Assembly (NCBI RefSeq): GCF_021533215.1
Contig: NZ_JAJNKA010000009.1
Location: 62,001-126,000 of the forward strand
Direction: 5' to 3'
DNA: 64,000 bases
Source: Portibacter lacus
GTDB taxonomy: Bacteria; Bacteroidota; Bacteroidia; Chitinophagales; Saprospiraceae
In this document: positions 1-9,071 of the stretch, one piece after another
Layout: each line of letters starts with the position of its first letter
How positions within the stretch are numbered: the stretch's first letter is position 1
Made by a program: the position numbers and the translations under genes
Notes under the pieces: generated by a model
Seen by the model: only the letters and a program-made list of their open reading frames with translations
Databases searched by the model: none
What the model was told of the DNA's origin: nothing

Positions 1-415
1 GGAATTATTCGACTGTATTAACGATCCACATGAAATTAACAACCTCGCATTAGATCCGGCATACGCGGATAAATTGAAAGAACTAAGTAATGAAATGGAT
101 CGTTGGTTAAGTGCAATTGGTGATCAACCTAATATCCCAGAAATAGAACTCATTACTAAATTGTGGAATGGGAAGGATGAACAACCCGTAACAGAGGAAC
201 CAACAGTTAAAGTGGAAAAAGGGAAACTTTTGATTGAATGTGTAACTCCTGGCGCAAGTATCGGATATCGAGTGAAAATGACGGATGGAAACGAGCCAAC
301 TCCATGGCAGATTTATGAGGAATCATTGACCTTGGAAGAAGGCGAAAAATTAGAAATTCAAGCGCATCGAATCGGATATAAAGCGAGTGATATCGTTTTA
401 TTCGAAGGAGATTAA
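1..415 (+). CDS. Sulfatase, C-terminal part (5'-truncated by window)
   Basis: The frame is open from base 2, so the gene begins outside the window. The first residues, ELFDCINDPHEINNLA, fit the conserved C-terminal signature of type I sulfatases (ELYD...DP-E--NLA), followed by a helix ending in DRWLSAIGD. The last ~65 residues (from GKLLIECVTPGASIGYR) resemble the small beta-sandwich appendage of the chitobiase/hexosaminidase C-terminal type that is often fused to Bacteroidota sulfatases. The formylglycine site (C/S-x-P-x-R) lies upstream and is not visible, so the sulfated substrate, probably a polysaccharide, cannot be named. An internal TTG at 74 is not the true start because homology extends upstream of it. 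Confidence 0.8.
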   Translation, partial: ELFDCINDPHEINNLALDPAYADKLKELSNEMDRWLSAIGDQPNIPEIELITKLWNGKDEQPVTEEPTVKVEKGKLLIECVTPGASIGYRVKMTDGNEPTPWQIYEESLTLEEGEKLEIQAHRIGYKASDIVLFEGD

Positions 416-433
416 TTGAATTTCAGTGTTCAT

Positions 434-444
434 AAATTGACCTA
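434..444 (+). repeat. Variant copy of intergenic motif AAAACATTGACCTA
   Basis: AAATTGACCTA followed by an A-run, 18 bases after the sulfatase stop codon. It is a slightly degenerate copy of the 14-mer found elsewhere between genes of this window (see 7092, 23448, 47298, 57659, 61451). Function unknown. Confidence 0.4.
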
Positions 445-677
445 AAAAAGAGGAATATGATGGGGCTAATCATCAGTCAGTACTTTCTCCAGCGGCCTAT
501 GATGGAATTAATTCGATATATTCTATAAAACAGTAAGGAGTAAACTGGAGTATTTTGATATGCCAAAAGGATGTTGTTGTTTGTCAAAAGAATATCTAAG
601 TTACTGCTTTTGTTATTGGTGTGTATTTGGATTATAGTATTGTATACCAATAGTATATGTATTTGTAAATATGTAAT

Positions 678-1979
678 ATGAAAGTAATTTGTTTATTGGT
701 AATGATTGGTTTTTTTCTACTAGTGAACGCCTTCAGTTCTGTTGCTCAAGAAGACAATGATATGAAAGGAATGATAGAAATCATTAAGCTATTCAGAGCA
801 TTAGATGATGAAATGTCTTCCCCGAATTACCTTGAACCTCTACTTATTTCTGATACAATTCTAAGCAATACTAGAGGAACAAATTTCGAAGAGACTGCAT
901 TGACTATTATTTCAAATCTCTATTCGTGGGTAGGAGAATACCAGAAATCGTTGGAATTATATTCGAAGACTTTTGAAGTGGCTGCATTGACTGATAATCA
1001 ACCTATTGATTTAAATGGATTTATTGCAGTAGATGCTGTTCAGGAAATAATTGAATTAGCTGGACAGTATGATGTGATTTTCATAAATGATGTGGGACAT
1101 CGGCCAGAGAAAAGTGTTTTTGTTACGATGCTTTTAGAAGATTTAATGAATCAGGGATACACTAAAATAGTATTTGATGAGATCGATTCAACCAAGGGTA
1201 TGATCAATCTTAGTAAAATACCTACTGAAAATTTGAGTCTAAAAGCATTAGCACCCAATTATGCTAATCTCGTTCGAACATCATTAAGTTTAGGATATGA
1301 AATAGTCTTATACCCATACATTTCGATAACAAATTACAGAAATAGAGATTCAATTTTCGCGCTCGAAATTTTCGATCAGCAGAATATTGACATGGCTAAG
1401 ATGATCGTTTTTTATAATAAGGATATTATAAACGCTTCAGAAAAAACGCTTGCCTACTGGTTAGAATTGCTTACTGGAAAAGCTGTTCTAAATATTGATC
1501 AAATCAAGTATAGTGAGGAACATGATCAGATTTTTGAATCACCATTTTATCAAAAAGCAGTTGAATTAAATAAAAGTAAGCTACCTTTTATCTTAAAAAA
1601 TAAAGATGACTACTTCCAAGATGATACCAATGAGGGTTTCGATTTTTACGTTTTTCACCCTAGAACAAGTTATACTTCAGGTCGTGCTAGTTGGGAAACG
1701 GATTATGTGTTAGGCAATAAGAAATACTTAATAAATCTACCCAAAGAAATTTATCAAAACATACCTGAAGGTGCTTTAATTCAAGTCTTCTACAAGCAGG
1801 AGTTCGATAGTGGGATTCCGATTGATCAAATTTTATACAAAGGATATGAAGATACCAATAAGCCTATTGTTGTTCCGGAAGGTAGATTTATATTGCGAGT
1901 GGAAGGGATGGAAAGGTCGAACTTATTACAATTCGAGTTTACATATGATTTAGAAAATGGGTTAGCCATATTAAAATAA
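678..1979 (+). CDS. Secreted protein of unknown function, EreA/ChaN-like core
   Basis: The 433-residue protein has a clear signal peptide (hydrophobic residues 1-22, cleavage near SVAQ-ED). Residues ~50-100 have a TPR-like helical pair (LYSWVGEYQKSLELYSKTF). A following segment, DVIFINDVGHRPEKSVFV then LLEDLMNQGYTKIVFDEI, resembles the strand-loop-helix pattern of the erythromycin-esterase/ChaN-like superfamily, in which an E/D and an H form a metal or catalytic site. The match is remote, so this is a fold-level inference only. The C-terminal ~100 residues look like a beta-rich domain. The gene stands alone, with 262 bp upstream and 261 bp downstream free of genes. It may be a periplasmic or surface hydrolase, but function is not established. 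Confidence 0.75.
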   Translation: MKVICLLVMIGFFLLVNAFSSVAQEDNDMKGMIEIIKLFRALDDEMSSPNYLEPLLISDTILSNTRGTNFEETALTIISNLYSWVGEYQKSLELYSKTFEVAALTDNQPIDLNGFIAVDAVQEIIELAGQYDVIFINDVGHRPEKSVFVTMLLEDLMNQGYTKIVFDEIDSTKGMINLSKIPTENLSLKALAPNYANLVRTSLSLGYEIVLYPYISITNYRNRDSIFALEIFDQQNIDMAKMIVFYNKDIINASEKTLAYWLELLTGKAVLNIDQIKYSEEHDQIFESPFYQKAVELNKSKLPFILKNKDDYFQDDTNEGFDFYVFHPRTSYTSGRASWETDYVLGNKKYLINLPKEIYQNIPEGALIQVFYKQEFDSGIPIDQILYKGYEDTNKPIVVPEGRFILRVEGMERSNLLQFEFTYDLENGLAILK

Positions 1980-2240
1980 TATTTTGATGAAAGGATGTGC
2001 TTGGGGTTTTATTAGTATTGTGCTATTAGCAATAGATGAAATATCTAGTTTTAAGGGGAGTAAAATGCTTTTAATGACCATATTCAGCCTGTCGAGCAGA
2101 TAATGTTAGACTTTTTACAATCATTCTATTAATCACAATTTAAATTGATTAGGAAAAATTTATCTTAGCATCTAACGAGTGTTCATAGCCTTTTTTACTA
2201 TGAAAATACATCGTCATTGTAGAATTAGTAAACTTGGAAT

Positions 2241-3095
2241 ATGCCCATAGGATTTAAACATGAACATTTACAAGAAGCCAAAACTCGAGAAGAACTAATA
2301 AAGATTGCAGAGAAGAATAACATACCTATAAGTAAAGCGCTTAAGAAATTAAGATATGAAGCAGAACTAGAAAAGCTGCAATCAGAATTTGTAAATCTCC
2401 AAAAATGGATCGTTAAGAAAAAACTTAGAGTTGCGATTGTTTTTGAAGGCAGAGACGCTGCTGGAAAAGGTGGATCTATTAAAAGATTCAAAGAACATCT
2501 TAACCCACGAACTTATAAAGTGGTTGCACTTTCGAAACCTACTGAAGAGGAAAGAGGCCAATGGTACTTCAGACGTTATATTAAAGTGCTTCCTAATCCA
2601 GGAGAAATGGCGTTTTTCGATCGAAGTTGGTATAATCGAGCAGTTGTAGAGCCTGTGATGGGATTCTGTACAAAAGCAGAATACAATAAATTTATAGGTC
2701 AGGTACCTGAATTCGAACACTTGTTGTATGAAGACAATCTTAAGATCATCAAGTTTTGGTTTTCTATCTCAAAAGAGGAACAAAATAAGCGTTTTGATTC
2801 ACGCTTGAGCAATCCACTTAAACGTTGGAAATTTAGTCCCGTAGATAAAAAAGGTCAAGAATTATGGGATAAATACACGTATTACAAAGAAGAAATGTTT
2901 AGCAAAACTCACACGACTTTTAGTCCTTGGATTATCGTGAAAACGAATGACAAGAAGCAGGCGCGATTAGAGAGTATGCGGTATGTTTTATCCCAATTTG
3001 ATTATGAAGGAAAAGGAGATTCGGGAATTACGCTTCTTCCAGATCCTAACATCATTAATCGATACCATAGAAGTATTGTTCAAATAGATATGTAA
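2241..3095 (+). CDS. ppk2: Polyphosphate kinase 2 family protein (copy 1)
   Basis: PPK2 enzymes transfer phosphate between polyphosphate and nucleotides (ADP/GDP or AMP). The 284-residue protein shows the family landmarks: Walker A GRDAAGKGG at ~70-78, Walker B FFDRSWYNRA at ~125-134 and the lid segment RW-FSPVDKKGQELWDKYTYY. The N-terminal ~60 residues form a helical extension, as in single-domain PPK2. It lies 11 bp upstream of a second PPK2 gene, so the two are probably co-transcribed. The two proteins share all motifs but differ at many positions, so they are diverged paralogues, perhaps with different nucleotide preferences. Cytoplasmic. Sequence alone does not settle whether it prefers nucleoside mono- or diphosphates. 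Confidence 0.95.
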   Translation: MPIGFKHEHLQEAKTREELIKIAEKNNIPISKALKKLRYEAELEKLQSEFVNLQKWIVKKKLRVAIVFEGRDAAGKGGSIKRFKEHLNPRTYKVVALSKPTEEERGQWYFRRYIKVLPNPGEMAFFDRSWYNRAVVEPVMGFCTKAEYNKFIGQVPEFEHLLYEDNLKIIKFWFSISKEEQNKRFDSRLSNPLKRWKFSPVDKKGQELWDKYTYYKEEMFSKTHTTFSPWIIVKTNDKKQARLESMRYVLSQFDYEGKGDSGITLLPDPNIINRYHRSIVQIDM

Positions 3096-3106
3096 ACCCC
3101 AGTGTT

Positions 3107-3880
3107 ATGAGTGATATTAAATTAACTGACCAAGATATTGAGCTTCTGAATTCGAAAGAGGGTTTACTTGCTTTGCTCAGAAATAAGAAAACAAATGTTC
3201 CCAAGGCTCTTGAAGTTGCAACTTACTTGCATGAGTTGAAAATAAAACAAGAAGAACTTATAAAGTTTCAAAATTGGATTATTAAGAAAGATAAGAAAGT
3301 GGTCATCCTTTTCGAAGGGCGAGATGCAGCTGGAAAAGGTGGAGCGATCAGAAGGATTACGCAATGTATTAATCCAAGGCATTTTAGAATTGTTGCTCTG
3401 AATAAGCCATCTAAAGATGAAGAGAAACAATGGTTCTTCCAGCGGTATATTAAACAACTACCTAAGCCAGGAGAACTCGTCTTATTCGATCGAAGTTGGT
3501 ACAATCGTGCCGTCGTAGAGCCGGTGAATGGTTTTTGTACAGATAAAGAGTATAAGAGATTCATGAATCATGTGAACGAGTTCGAGAAGATGCTCGTGGA
3601 ATCTGATGTCCACCTGGTCAAACTTTATTTCTCGATTACTAAAGAAGAGCAAGCAAAGAGATTCAAGGACATCAAAAATAGTCCACTGAAGCGCTGGAAA
3701 ATGTCACCTGTGGATGAGAAAGCTCAAGAACTTTGGGATGATTACACCAAATATAAAAAGGCAATGTTTGAGCAAACGAATACAGAAACTGCTCCTTGGA
3801 TTATTATCGATGCTAATGTGAAACCCATTGCTAGACTCAAGGCGATAGATCATATTTTTGATTCGATTCCGTATAAATAA
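3107..3880 (+). CDS. ppk2: Polyphosphate kinase 2 family protein (copy 2)
   Basis: A second PPK2 of 257 residues immediately downstream of the first. Walker A GRDAAGKGG lies at ~71-79, Walker B LFDRSWYNRAVVEPVNGFC near 126, and the lid RWKMSPVDEKAQELWDDYTK near 200. It is shorter than copy 1 at the C-terminus, lacking the last ~25 residues after the final helix. The role is phosphate transfer between polyphosphate and nucleotides in the cytoplasm. The tandem arrangement suggests either dosage or a division of labour (for example one enzyme for NMP and one for NDP), which is inference. The next gene starts 24 bp later and may be in the same transcript. Confidence 0.95.
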   Translation: MSDIKLTDQDIELLNSKEGLLALLRNKKTNVPKALEVATYLHELKIKQEELIKFQNWIIKKDKKVVILFEGRDAAGKGGAIRRITQCINPRHFRIVALNKPSKDEEKQWFFQRYIKQLPKPGELVLFDRSWYNRAVVEPVNGFCTDKEYKRFMNHVNEFEKMLVESDVHLVKLYFSITKEEQAKRFKDIKNSPLKRWKMSPVDEKAQELWDDYTKYKKAMFEQTNTETAPWIIIDANVKPIARLKAIDHIFDSIPYK

Positions 3881-3904
3881 TTAAATCCACCTACGGCCCA
3901 TTAT

Positions 3905-4855
3905 ATGGAGCATGAAAGACAAAAAATACATCAACAAATACTTGCATTAGATCGCGAACGGTTAAAACTCAAAAGCAAGAAAAAATGGGTGCTGCCTAAT
4001 TTTTTACTCGTGCCCTTAATCCTGTTTATATCTGCCATGTTGACCAAAGACCCAGGCGTGGTTGGAGTGATCACTATTTTAGCATTTCTCGGCTGTTGCA
4101 TTACTTACTTCGGAATTATTTCGCTTCCATTTATAAGACTGAAGACAAAGTTAAGAGAGGTATTACTGGATACATTTATGAAGACTTATCATCCGACGAT
4201 CGAATATCAATATTTCGAAGGAAAGAAAAACGTGAAAGAAATCATAAGGTCTTCAAAATTGATTTCTGTAAATATATTTAAAGAGGAAGATGTCATTCAA
4301 GGTAATATGGATGGAGCCCAATTTTATCTTTCAGAAATTCACCTAAAGAAAAAGTCTGGCAAAACGGAACGCACCGTTTTCAAGGGGATGTTGTTCCGTA
4401 TTAGGATTCCAGGCAAAAACTATCCTGAGTCTAAGATCCAAAGCAACCCAGAATTTATGCGGAAGATATTAGGAGGATTAGAGAAGAATGAAGAACATAA
4501 TTTTTACTACGAATCAGATGATCTAGCCACAATAGAAAAGCATATCGGATCACTTTTCCCATTTATCAAACATTTGATTCAGAAGAACAATGATGTGCGC
4601 ATAAAAATCAAAGGCGATGAATTAGTCTTACTATTAGAATCTGACATAAAATTCCTAGATGATCCGAAACCACGACTGGATAAGTCTTTCGATAATCAAG
4701 AATACTATAATAAATTAGCAAAGCATCTGAATACTTTTATGTTCATCATAGAATCTTTAGCGAGTGGTGCGGATGCATTGGAACTAGAAGAAAAAATGAA
4801 AGTGAAGTTAGAAAATTATAAATCTGTTATTAAACTGAGACAGGAAAAGGAATGA
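3905..4855 (+). CDS. DUF3137 family membrane protein
   Basis: The 316-residue protein begins with a charged helix, then two adjacent transmembrane segments (~28-46 and ~51-73), then a cytosolic or periplasmic domain with the DUF3137 pattern: a conserved FEGKKNV-EII-SSKL segment, the MDGAQFYLSEIHL strand pair and FKGMLFRIRIPGKNYP. Family function is unknown. It follows the two PPK2 genes at a distance of 24 bp, so it may share their transcript, but no functional link is known. The ATG at 3905 gives the shortest intergenic gap and places the first helix directly before the membrane hairpin. Confidence 0.8.
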   Translation: MEHERQKIHQQILALDRERLKLKSKKKWVLPNFLLVPLILFISAMLTKDPGVVGVITILAFLGCCITYFGIISLPFIRLKTKLREVLLDTFMKTYHPTIEYQYFEGKKNVKEIIRSSKLISVNIFKEEDVIQGNMDGAQFYLSEIHLKKKSGKTERTVFKGMLFRIRIPGKNYPESKIQSNPEFMRKILGGLEKNEEHNFYYESDDLATIEKHIGSLFPFIKHLIQKNNDVRIKIKGDELVLLLESDIKFLDDPKPRLDKSFDNQEYYNKLAKHLNTFMFIIESLASGADALELEEKMKVKLENYKSVIKLRQEKE

Positions 4856-4891
4856 AACTTTATGTTCAATAATAAATGAGCAAACGAGAAT

Positions 4892-5428
4892 ATGCAAGAC
4901 TATATTGATTTAGCGGAAAAGAATGGTGTAAAGCTGGTGGATTTTGGTAATTGTCAATTTTGCGGTGCGAAAACGAAAAGAGGAATTCACGAATGCTTGG
5001 AAATATTTAATCTTGGTTTTCAGGAAATAGATTTCTCGAAAAGGAGCAATCACATTTATCGGTTTTTAATTGTAGATGCGCATACTTTACAGCATCCCGA
5101 AATTCATGGTAGATGGAATAATCACTTCCACCTGAGTAGGCTGCATTTGATTTTTAAGTACCATGTAAAGTGGACATATGAGCATTCACCAAAACTAAGC
5201 AATTACTTGAATAAGTATAAAATTGACCATCAAAATGAAAGGCTGATCCCTCCGCCAGTCTTAGAAAGAGGTAAAATTAGATCAACAGATGTAAGAGAGA
5301 AGTCTACAGATGAACAGGCGTGTATACATATGATTAACGAATGGGCACGAGAAGTATATCATACTTGGGAAAAGTATCATCCGGTGGTAGACAAGATCGC
5401 TATAAAGTTCCTGAAAATTGAATACTAA
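4892..5428 (+). CDS. DUF5946 family protein
   Basis: The 178-residue soluble protein has a C-x-x-C pair followed by a third Cys (NCQFCGAKTKRGIHEC), which looks like a small metal site. A conserved central helix LIVDAHTLQHPEIHGRWNNH precedes a His-rich segment (HFHLSRLHLIF). This layout, with Cys at the N-terminus and a D-H-LQHPE helix, is that of DUF5946, a family without an assigned biochemical role. The gene lies between the DUF3137 gene (36 bp upstream) and a YdeI-like gene, all on the same strand. A metal-dependent protein is plausible because of the Cys/His content, but this is inference. Confidence 0.65.
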   Translation: MQDYIDLAEKNGVKLVDFGNCQFCGAKTKRGIHECLEIFNLGFQEIDFSKRSNHIYRFLIVDAHTLQHPEIHGRWNNHFHLSRLHLIFKYHVKWTYEHSPKLSNYLNKYKIDHQNERLIPPPVLERGKIRSTDVREKSTDEQACIHMINEWAREVYHTWEKYHPVVDKIAIKFLKIEY

Positions 5429-5484
5429 AAAAGCCGACCTGTTACGACTTGTTCATTATATTTGAAAAATAACATGAATAATTA

Positions 5485-5985
5485 ATGCACGATTTTAAAG
5501 CGGAAATAGAAATCATTGGTATAAATCCGTTTGTGTTTTTACCTCAGGATATTCTAGAAAGTCTCTTCAAAACTGCAGGGAAAAATAAAGGCAAAATACC
5601 TGTACGACTATTAATAGGGGGACAAGATTTCGAGCAAACGCTCATTAAATACAGTGGTTACTGGCGGTTATATCTCAATGCATCCATGAGGAAACTTGCC
5701 CGAAAGGAAGTTGGAGATGTGATTGCATTAAAGATTGCTTTTGATCCTAATGAAAGAGTTGTGCCTTTTCATCCTAAGCTCAGAAAAGCATTGGCACAAA
5801 ATAAGGAAGCAAATGTCGGATTCGGAAAATTATCTCCCTCTTTACAAAATGAAATTTCGAAATACCTCTCTTATTTGAAAACGGAAGAAAGTATCGAAAG
5901 AAATATAGACAAAGCCATCAAATATCTTCGAGGAGAAGGCAAATTTCTAGGAAGATCACTACCTGAAAAGAGTGCAAAATCATAG
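5485..5985 (+). CDS. DUF1905 / YdeI-OmdA family protein
   Basis: A 166-residue cytoplasmic protein with two recognizable parts. Residues ~1-95 match DUF1905 (an F-A-IE-IGINPFVFLP start, then KGKIPVRLLIGGQDF and YWRLYLNASMRK, then GDVI-L-I--D). Residues ~105-160 match the YdeI/OmpD-associated helical segment (F-KLSPS-QNEISKYLSYLKTEESIERNIDKAI). Proteins of this combined type are common in Bacteroidota. YdeI has been linked to stress or peptide resistance in enterobacteria, but the molecular function is unclear. Monocistronic as far as can be seen. Confidence 0.75.
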   Translation: MHDFKAEIEIIGINPFVFLPQDILESLFKTAGKNKGKIPVRLLIGGQDFEQTLIKYSGYWRLYLNASMRKLARKEVGDVIALKIAFDPNERVVPFHPKLRKALAQNKEANVGFGKLSPSLQNEISKYLSYLKTEESIERNIDKAIKYLRGEGKFLGRSLPEKSAKS

Positions 5986-6151
5986 TTTGAATAATAGTAT
6001 TAGGAAGCACTTTTTACTTGCAAACTGTTATAATTGATTCTCTTGAATATAAAATGTTAATGCAGTGCATTGCTTAGGACTAAAAATCCATTACATTTAT
6101 TCTTTATTAAGGAAAATTATAGTTTTAAAACCACGGGATACCGTACCACAA

Positions 6152-7033
6152 ATGAAAGAGATCCAATTCGTAGATAGAGCATCCGGAGACTTGGTGTCTG
6201 AAAATCCACCAGGTGAAAAGTTGTTGAAGTTCTTCTACCAAAGTACTTTGGGCAAGCTTTCATTGGATCTCATAGTCAAGCGGAAGTTGATTTCTTCTAT
6301 CTATGGAAGAATGATGAGTCGGAAATCCTCGAAAAATAAGATCACCGATTTTGTGCAGACCTATAAGATAGATCTGAAAGAGGCTATAAAGTCATTGGAG
6401 GAATTTACCTCTTTTAACGATTTTTTCTATCGCAAACTGAAACCTGAAGCTCGGCCCATTGGTGAGGGAATTGTTTCTCCTGGAGATGGTAAGTTGTTGG
6501 CCTTTGAGTCGATTGGGAACCTGCAGTCCTTTTTCGTAAAAGGACATGAATTTACACTAGATTGCTTTTTACAAAACCAGAACCTGGCCGACGAATTTAA
6601 AGACGCTGCATTTTTTATCCTGAGATTGGCACCGAATGATTATCACCGATTTCATTTTCCATATGCTGGAATTCCAGAAAAAGTTCATGCAATTAAAGGC
6701 AGTTATTTTTCCGTTTCACCTTATGCGCTAGCTGAAAATTTTGCACGGGTTTTTTGTGAAAATAAAAGAACATATACGATACTTAAAACTACAGATAAGG
6801 GAAGAATATTACTCAGCCCAGTCGGCGCAACGATGGTAGGATCTATTCACCACACTTATGAAGCAGGGAAAGCATTAAAGAAGGGAGATGAGATGGGATA
6901 TTTTTCATTCGGTGGTTCTACGGTTGTCATTTTGGTCCCCAAAGATAGTATCGTAATAGATGCTGATCTACTTGAAAATACTAAGAATAGGATGGAGACA
7001 GCGGTAAAAATGGGCGAACGGTTAGGCGTGTAA
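6152..7033 (+). CDS. psd: Phosphatidylserine decarboxylase
   Basis: Converts phosphatidylserine to phosphatidylethanolamine in the inner membrane. The proenzyme cleaves itself at a (G/L)GST motif, the Ser becoming the pyruvoyl group. GGST is present at residues ~254-257, near the C-terminus as expected. Other family features: LTSFNDFFYRKLKPEARPI-like segment (here SFNDFFYRKLKPEARPI), SPGDGKLLAF, and LAPNDYHRFHFPYAG with the catalytic His. I chose the ATG at 6152 because family proteins start with a short MK-I-(Y/F)-(N/D)R--G segment. A longer frame opens at a GTG at 6065 but adds 29 residues without family similarity. Length 293 fits the bacterial enzyme. Confidence 0.93.
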   Translation: MKEIQFVDRASGDLVSENPPGEKLLKFFYQSTLGKLSLDLIVKRKLISSIYGRMMSRKSSKNKITDFVQTYKIDLKEAIKSLEEFTSFNDFFYRKLKPEARPIGEGIVSPGDGKLLAFESIGNLQSFFVKGHEFTLDCFLQNQNLADEFKDAAFFILRLAPNDYHRFHFPYAGIPEKVHAIKGSYFSVSPYALAENFARVFCENKRTYTILKTTDKGRILLSPVGATMVGSIHHTYEAGKALKKGDEMGYFSFGGSTVVILVPKDSIVIDADLLENTKNRMETAVKMGERLGV

Positions 7034-7091
7034 GATTGCGAAACTAGCTGAAATCTAATATTTTCAGATTTAGAGTGTATTAATTTTCTTT

Positions 7092-7105
7092 TAGGTCAAT
7101 GTTTT
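7092..7105 (-). repeat. Intergenic 14-mer AAAACATTGACCTA
   Basis: On the plus strand TAGGTCAATGTTTT, 58 bases after the psd stop. Exact match to the copies at 47298, 57659 and 61451, flanked by the usual A/T run. Confidence 0.5.
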
Positions 7106-7297
7106 CCTCGTAAACAAGAACCAAGTATTCTTCGTATTTTTAAGGTGTCAATTACAAGGTAGAATTTAATCAACTACCAGCTAGCACACAGAGTCATTCC
7201 ATTTTTTATTTCTATTTTACAGAACTTTCTTAAAAGAAGGGTAGGAACATTTTATAATAAGGGGTCTCCCAAAATTGATAGCTTATAAAATTGACAA

Positions 7298-8191
7298 ATG
7301 AATCGAAGAAAATTTATAGCACAATCAGGTATAGCAGCAAGTTCTTTGCTTCTGCCATGGTCTGGATTTACGCCTATAACAAAGTCTAAATACAAACTTG
7401 GGTACCAACTTTATTCTATACGAGACCTGATGGCTAATGATCCTATAGGCGTGTTAGAGGCTTTGAAGAAAATGGGCTATAAAGACTTCGAAGCATATGG
7501 CTTCGACGATATAAAGGGTGAATTTTATGGATTTAAGTCAAAAAGTTTCAAGCAAGTCTTGGATGACTTGAATCTTACCGTAACCAGTGGGCATTATAAT
7601 TTTTCGCCTTATTTATTGAAATCAGATGATGAATTAGAACAATTTGTGGATCGATGTATAGAAGGTGCGATGGCGATAGACAGCAAGTATATTACTTGGC
7701 CATTTTTAGCTCCGGAATTGAGAACGATTGACAATTTCAAGATAATGTCTAGAAGGTTGAATGTGATCGGCGAGCAGGTAACCAAAGCAGGTCTAGGGTT
7801 TGCTTATCATAATCATGGATTCGAATTCGAAGATCATGGCGGCGAGAATGGATTTGATATCATTATAGCAGACACTGATGCAGACTTGGTGAAGCTAGAA
7901 ATGGATATGTACTGGGTGATGCATTCTTCTAAGTTCACGCCTAAAGAATTGATAGATAAGCAGCCAGGAAGATATGTGATGTGGCATATTAAAGATATGG
8001 ATAAGGTTACTAGAGATTATACGGAACTTGGAAATGGATCTATCAATTATCTAGATATTCTGCCAGATCCAGAACGTTCTGGATTAGAGTACTTCTACAT
8101 AGAACAAGGAGGAAATTTTGCGAATAATTCAATGCAGAGTGCCAAGGATAGTGCGAAGTATTTCAAAAGGAACTTAAAGAAGTTGATCTAG
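7298..8191 (+). CDS. Tat-exported sugar phosphate isomerase/epimerase-like TIM barrel
   Basis: The protein starts MNRRKFIAQSGIAASSLLLPW, a twin-arginine signal, so it is exported folded to the periplasm. The mature ~270 residues match the AP-endonuclease-2/xylose-isomerase-like TIM-barrel family: YQLYSIRDLM at the first strand, GYKDFEAYGF at the second, GFAYHNHGFEFE with metal-ligand His and Glu, LEMDMYWV with Glu/Asp, and WHIKDMD near the end. Such exported members in Bacteroidota are thought to act on sugars or inositol derivatives, but the substrate is unknown. The VOC gene follows 6 bp later, which implies co-transcription. Confidence 0.85.
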   Translation: MNRRKFIAQSGIAASSLLLPWSGFTPITKSKYKLGYQLYSIRDLMANDPIGVLEALKKMGYKDFEAYGFDDIKGEFYGFKSKSFKQVLDDLNLTVTSGHYNFSPYLLKSDDELEQFVDRCIEGAMAIDSKYITWPFLAPELRTIDNFKIMSRRLNVIGEQVTKAGLGFAYHNHGFEFEDHGGENGFDIIIADTDADLVKLEMDMYWVMHSSKFTPKELIDKQPGRYVMWHIKDMDKVTRDYTELGNGSINYLDILPDPERSGLEYFYIEQGGNFANNSMQSAKDSAKYFKRNLKKLI

Positions 8192-8197
8192 GAACAA

Positions 8198-8581
8198 ATG
8201 AAAAAAGGAGACCTCTTAGGATTAAGAACAACGATCTATAAAGTTGGAAATCTAAATCGAGCAAAAGAATGGTATGCAAGTGCTTTTCAAGTTGCGCCTT
8301 ATTTTGATGAGCCTTTTTATGTTGGATTTAACATCGGTGGTTTCGAATTAGGTCTGCAACCAGAAGAGAAACCTAGCCAAGAAAAGGCAGACCATGTTGT
8401 TTCTTACTGGGGAGTGGATGATATCCATAAAGTTTATGACCATTTTATCCAACAAGGCGCTATCTCACATGAGAAGCCTTATAATGTAGGTGGAGAATTG
8501 ATGACGGCAACCGTTTTTGATCCCTTTGGGAATTGTATCGGGTTAATATTTAATCCATATTTTAAGTTGAAAGGAGAATAA
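8198..8581 (+). CDS. Glyoxalase/bleomycin-resistance (VOC) family protein
   Basis: A 127-residue protein with one VOC fold made of two beta-alpha-beta-beta-beta halves: the first half starts LRTTIYKVGNLNRAKEWYAS, and the second contains SYWGVDDIHKVYDHFIQQG and ends VFDPFGNCIGLIFNP, the classic closing strand. No signal peptide, so cytoplasmic. It begins 6 bp after the TIM-barrel gene and is probably translated from the same message. The VOC family covers glyoxalases, dioxygenases and resistance proteins. The substrate cannot be told from the sequence. Confidence 0.85.
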   Translation: MKKGDLLGLRTTIYKVGNLNRAKEWYASAFQVAPYFDEPFYVGFNIGGFELGLQPEEKPSQEKADHVVSYWGVDDIHKVYDHFIQQGAISHEKPYNVGGELMTATVFDPFGNCIGLIFNPYFKLKGE

Positions 8582-8680
8582 GTGAAACTTATAGGTTATA
8601 ATAGATATTTATTTATATTATATTTATAATATTGTAATTAAGTAAAATACATATATTTAAAATTCATATTTGATTGTTTT

Positions 8681-9040
8681 ATGGAATTTAAGAAACATGT
8701 AGTAGGCGAGAAGAATGTCGCTGAAATCATATCAGATCAAGTTGAGATTAATTCAGTGGAAGATGGGAAAGATCTTTTGGGAAATGTTTACTACCAAAAT
8801 TTTGATGGTGTGATTGTATACAAAAAGCACATTACACCAGATTTTTTTGATTTGAAGAATGGTATAGCTGGAGATATCCTTCAGAAGTTTTCGAACTATA
8901 GAATCAGACTAGCAATCATCGGAGATTTTTCAGGATTTACGAGCCAGAGTATTAGAGATTTTATCTTCGAAAGTAACAAAATGGGACATGTAGTTTTCGT
9001 AGCGAAGTTAGAAGAAGCGTTAGATTTGTTAGGCAAATAA
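8681..9040 (+). CDS. DUF4180 family protein
   Basis: A 119-residue soluble protein. Its pattern of an N-terminal beta hairpin, DLLGNVYYQNFDGVIVYKKH, FFDLKNGIAGDILQKFSNYR and LAIIGDF-----SIRDFIFESNK matches DUF4180, a small alpha/beta family found beside regulators or alone in many bacteria. Function unknown. The 99-bp stretch upstream is extremely AT-rich, consistent with a promoter. The AraC gene begins 31 bp downstream, on the same strand. Confidence 0.75.
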   Translation: MEFKKHVVGEKNVAEIISDQVEINSVEDGKDLLGNVYYQNFDGVIVYKKHITPDFFDLKNGIAGDILQKFSNYRIRLAIIGDFSGFTSQSIRDFIFESNKMGHVVFVAKLEEALDLLGK

Positions 9041-9071
9041 TAAAATAGCTTAATGTTAAAGTAGAAATTGA

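Noticed and set aside
1987-2103. 38-codon open frame with a hydrophobic start
   Set aside because: Too short, no recognisable family, no neighbour support. It could be a small membrane peptide, but nothing shows it is coding.
6065-6151. GTG-initiated extension of phosphatidylserine decarboxylase
   Set aside because: The extra 29 residues have no family similarity, and the downstream ATG gives the standard N-terminus.
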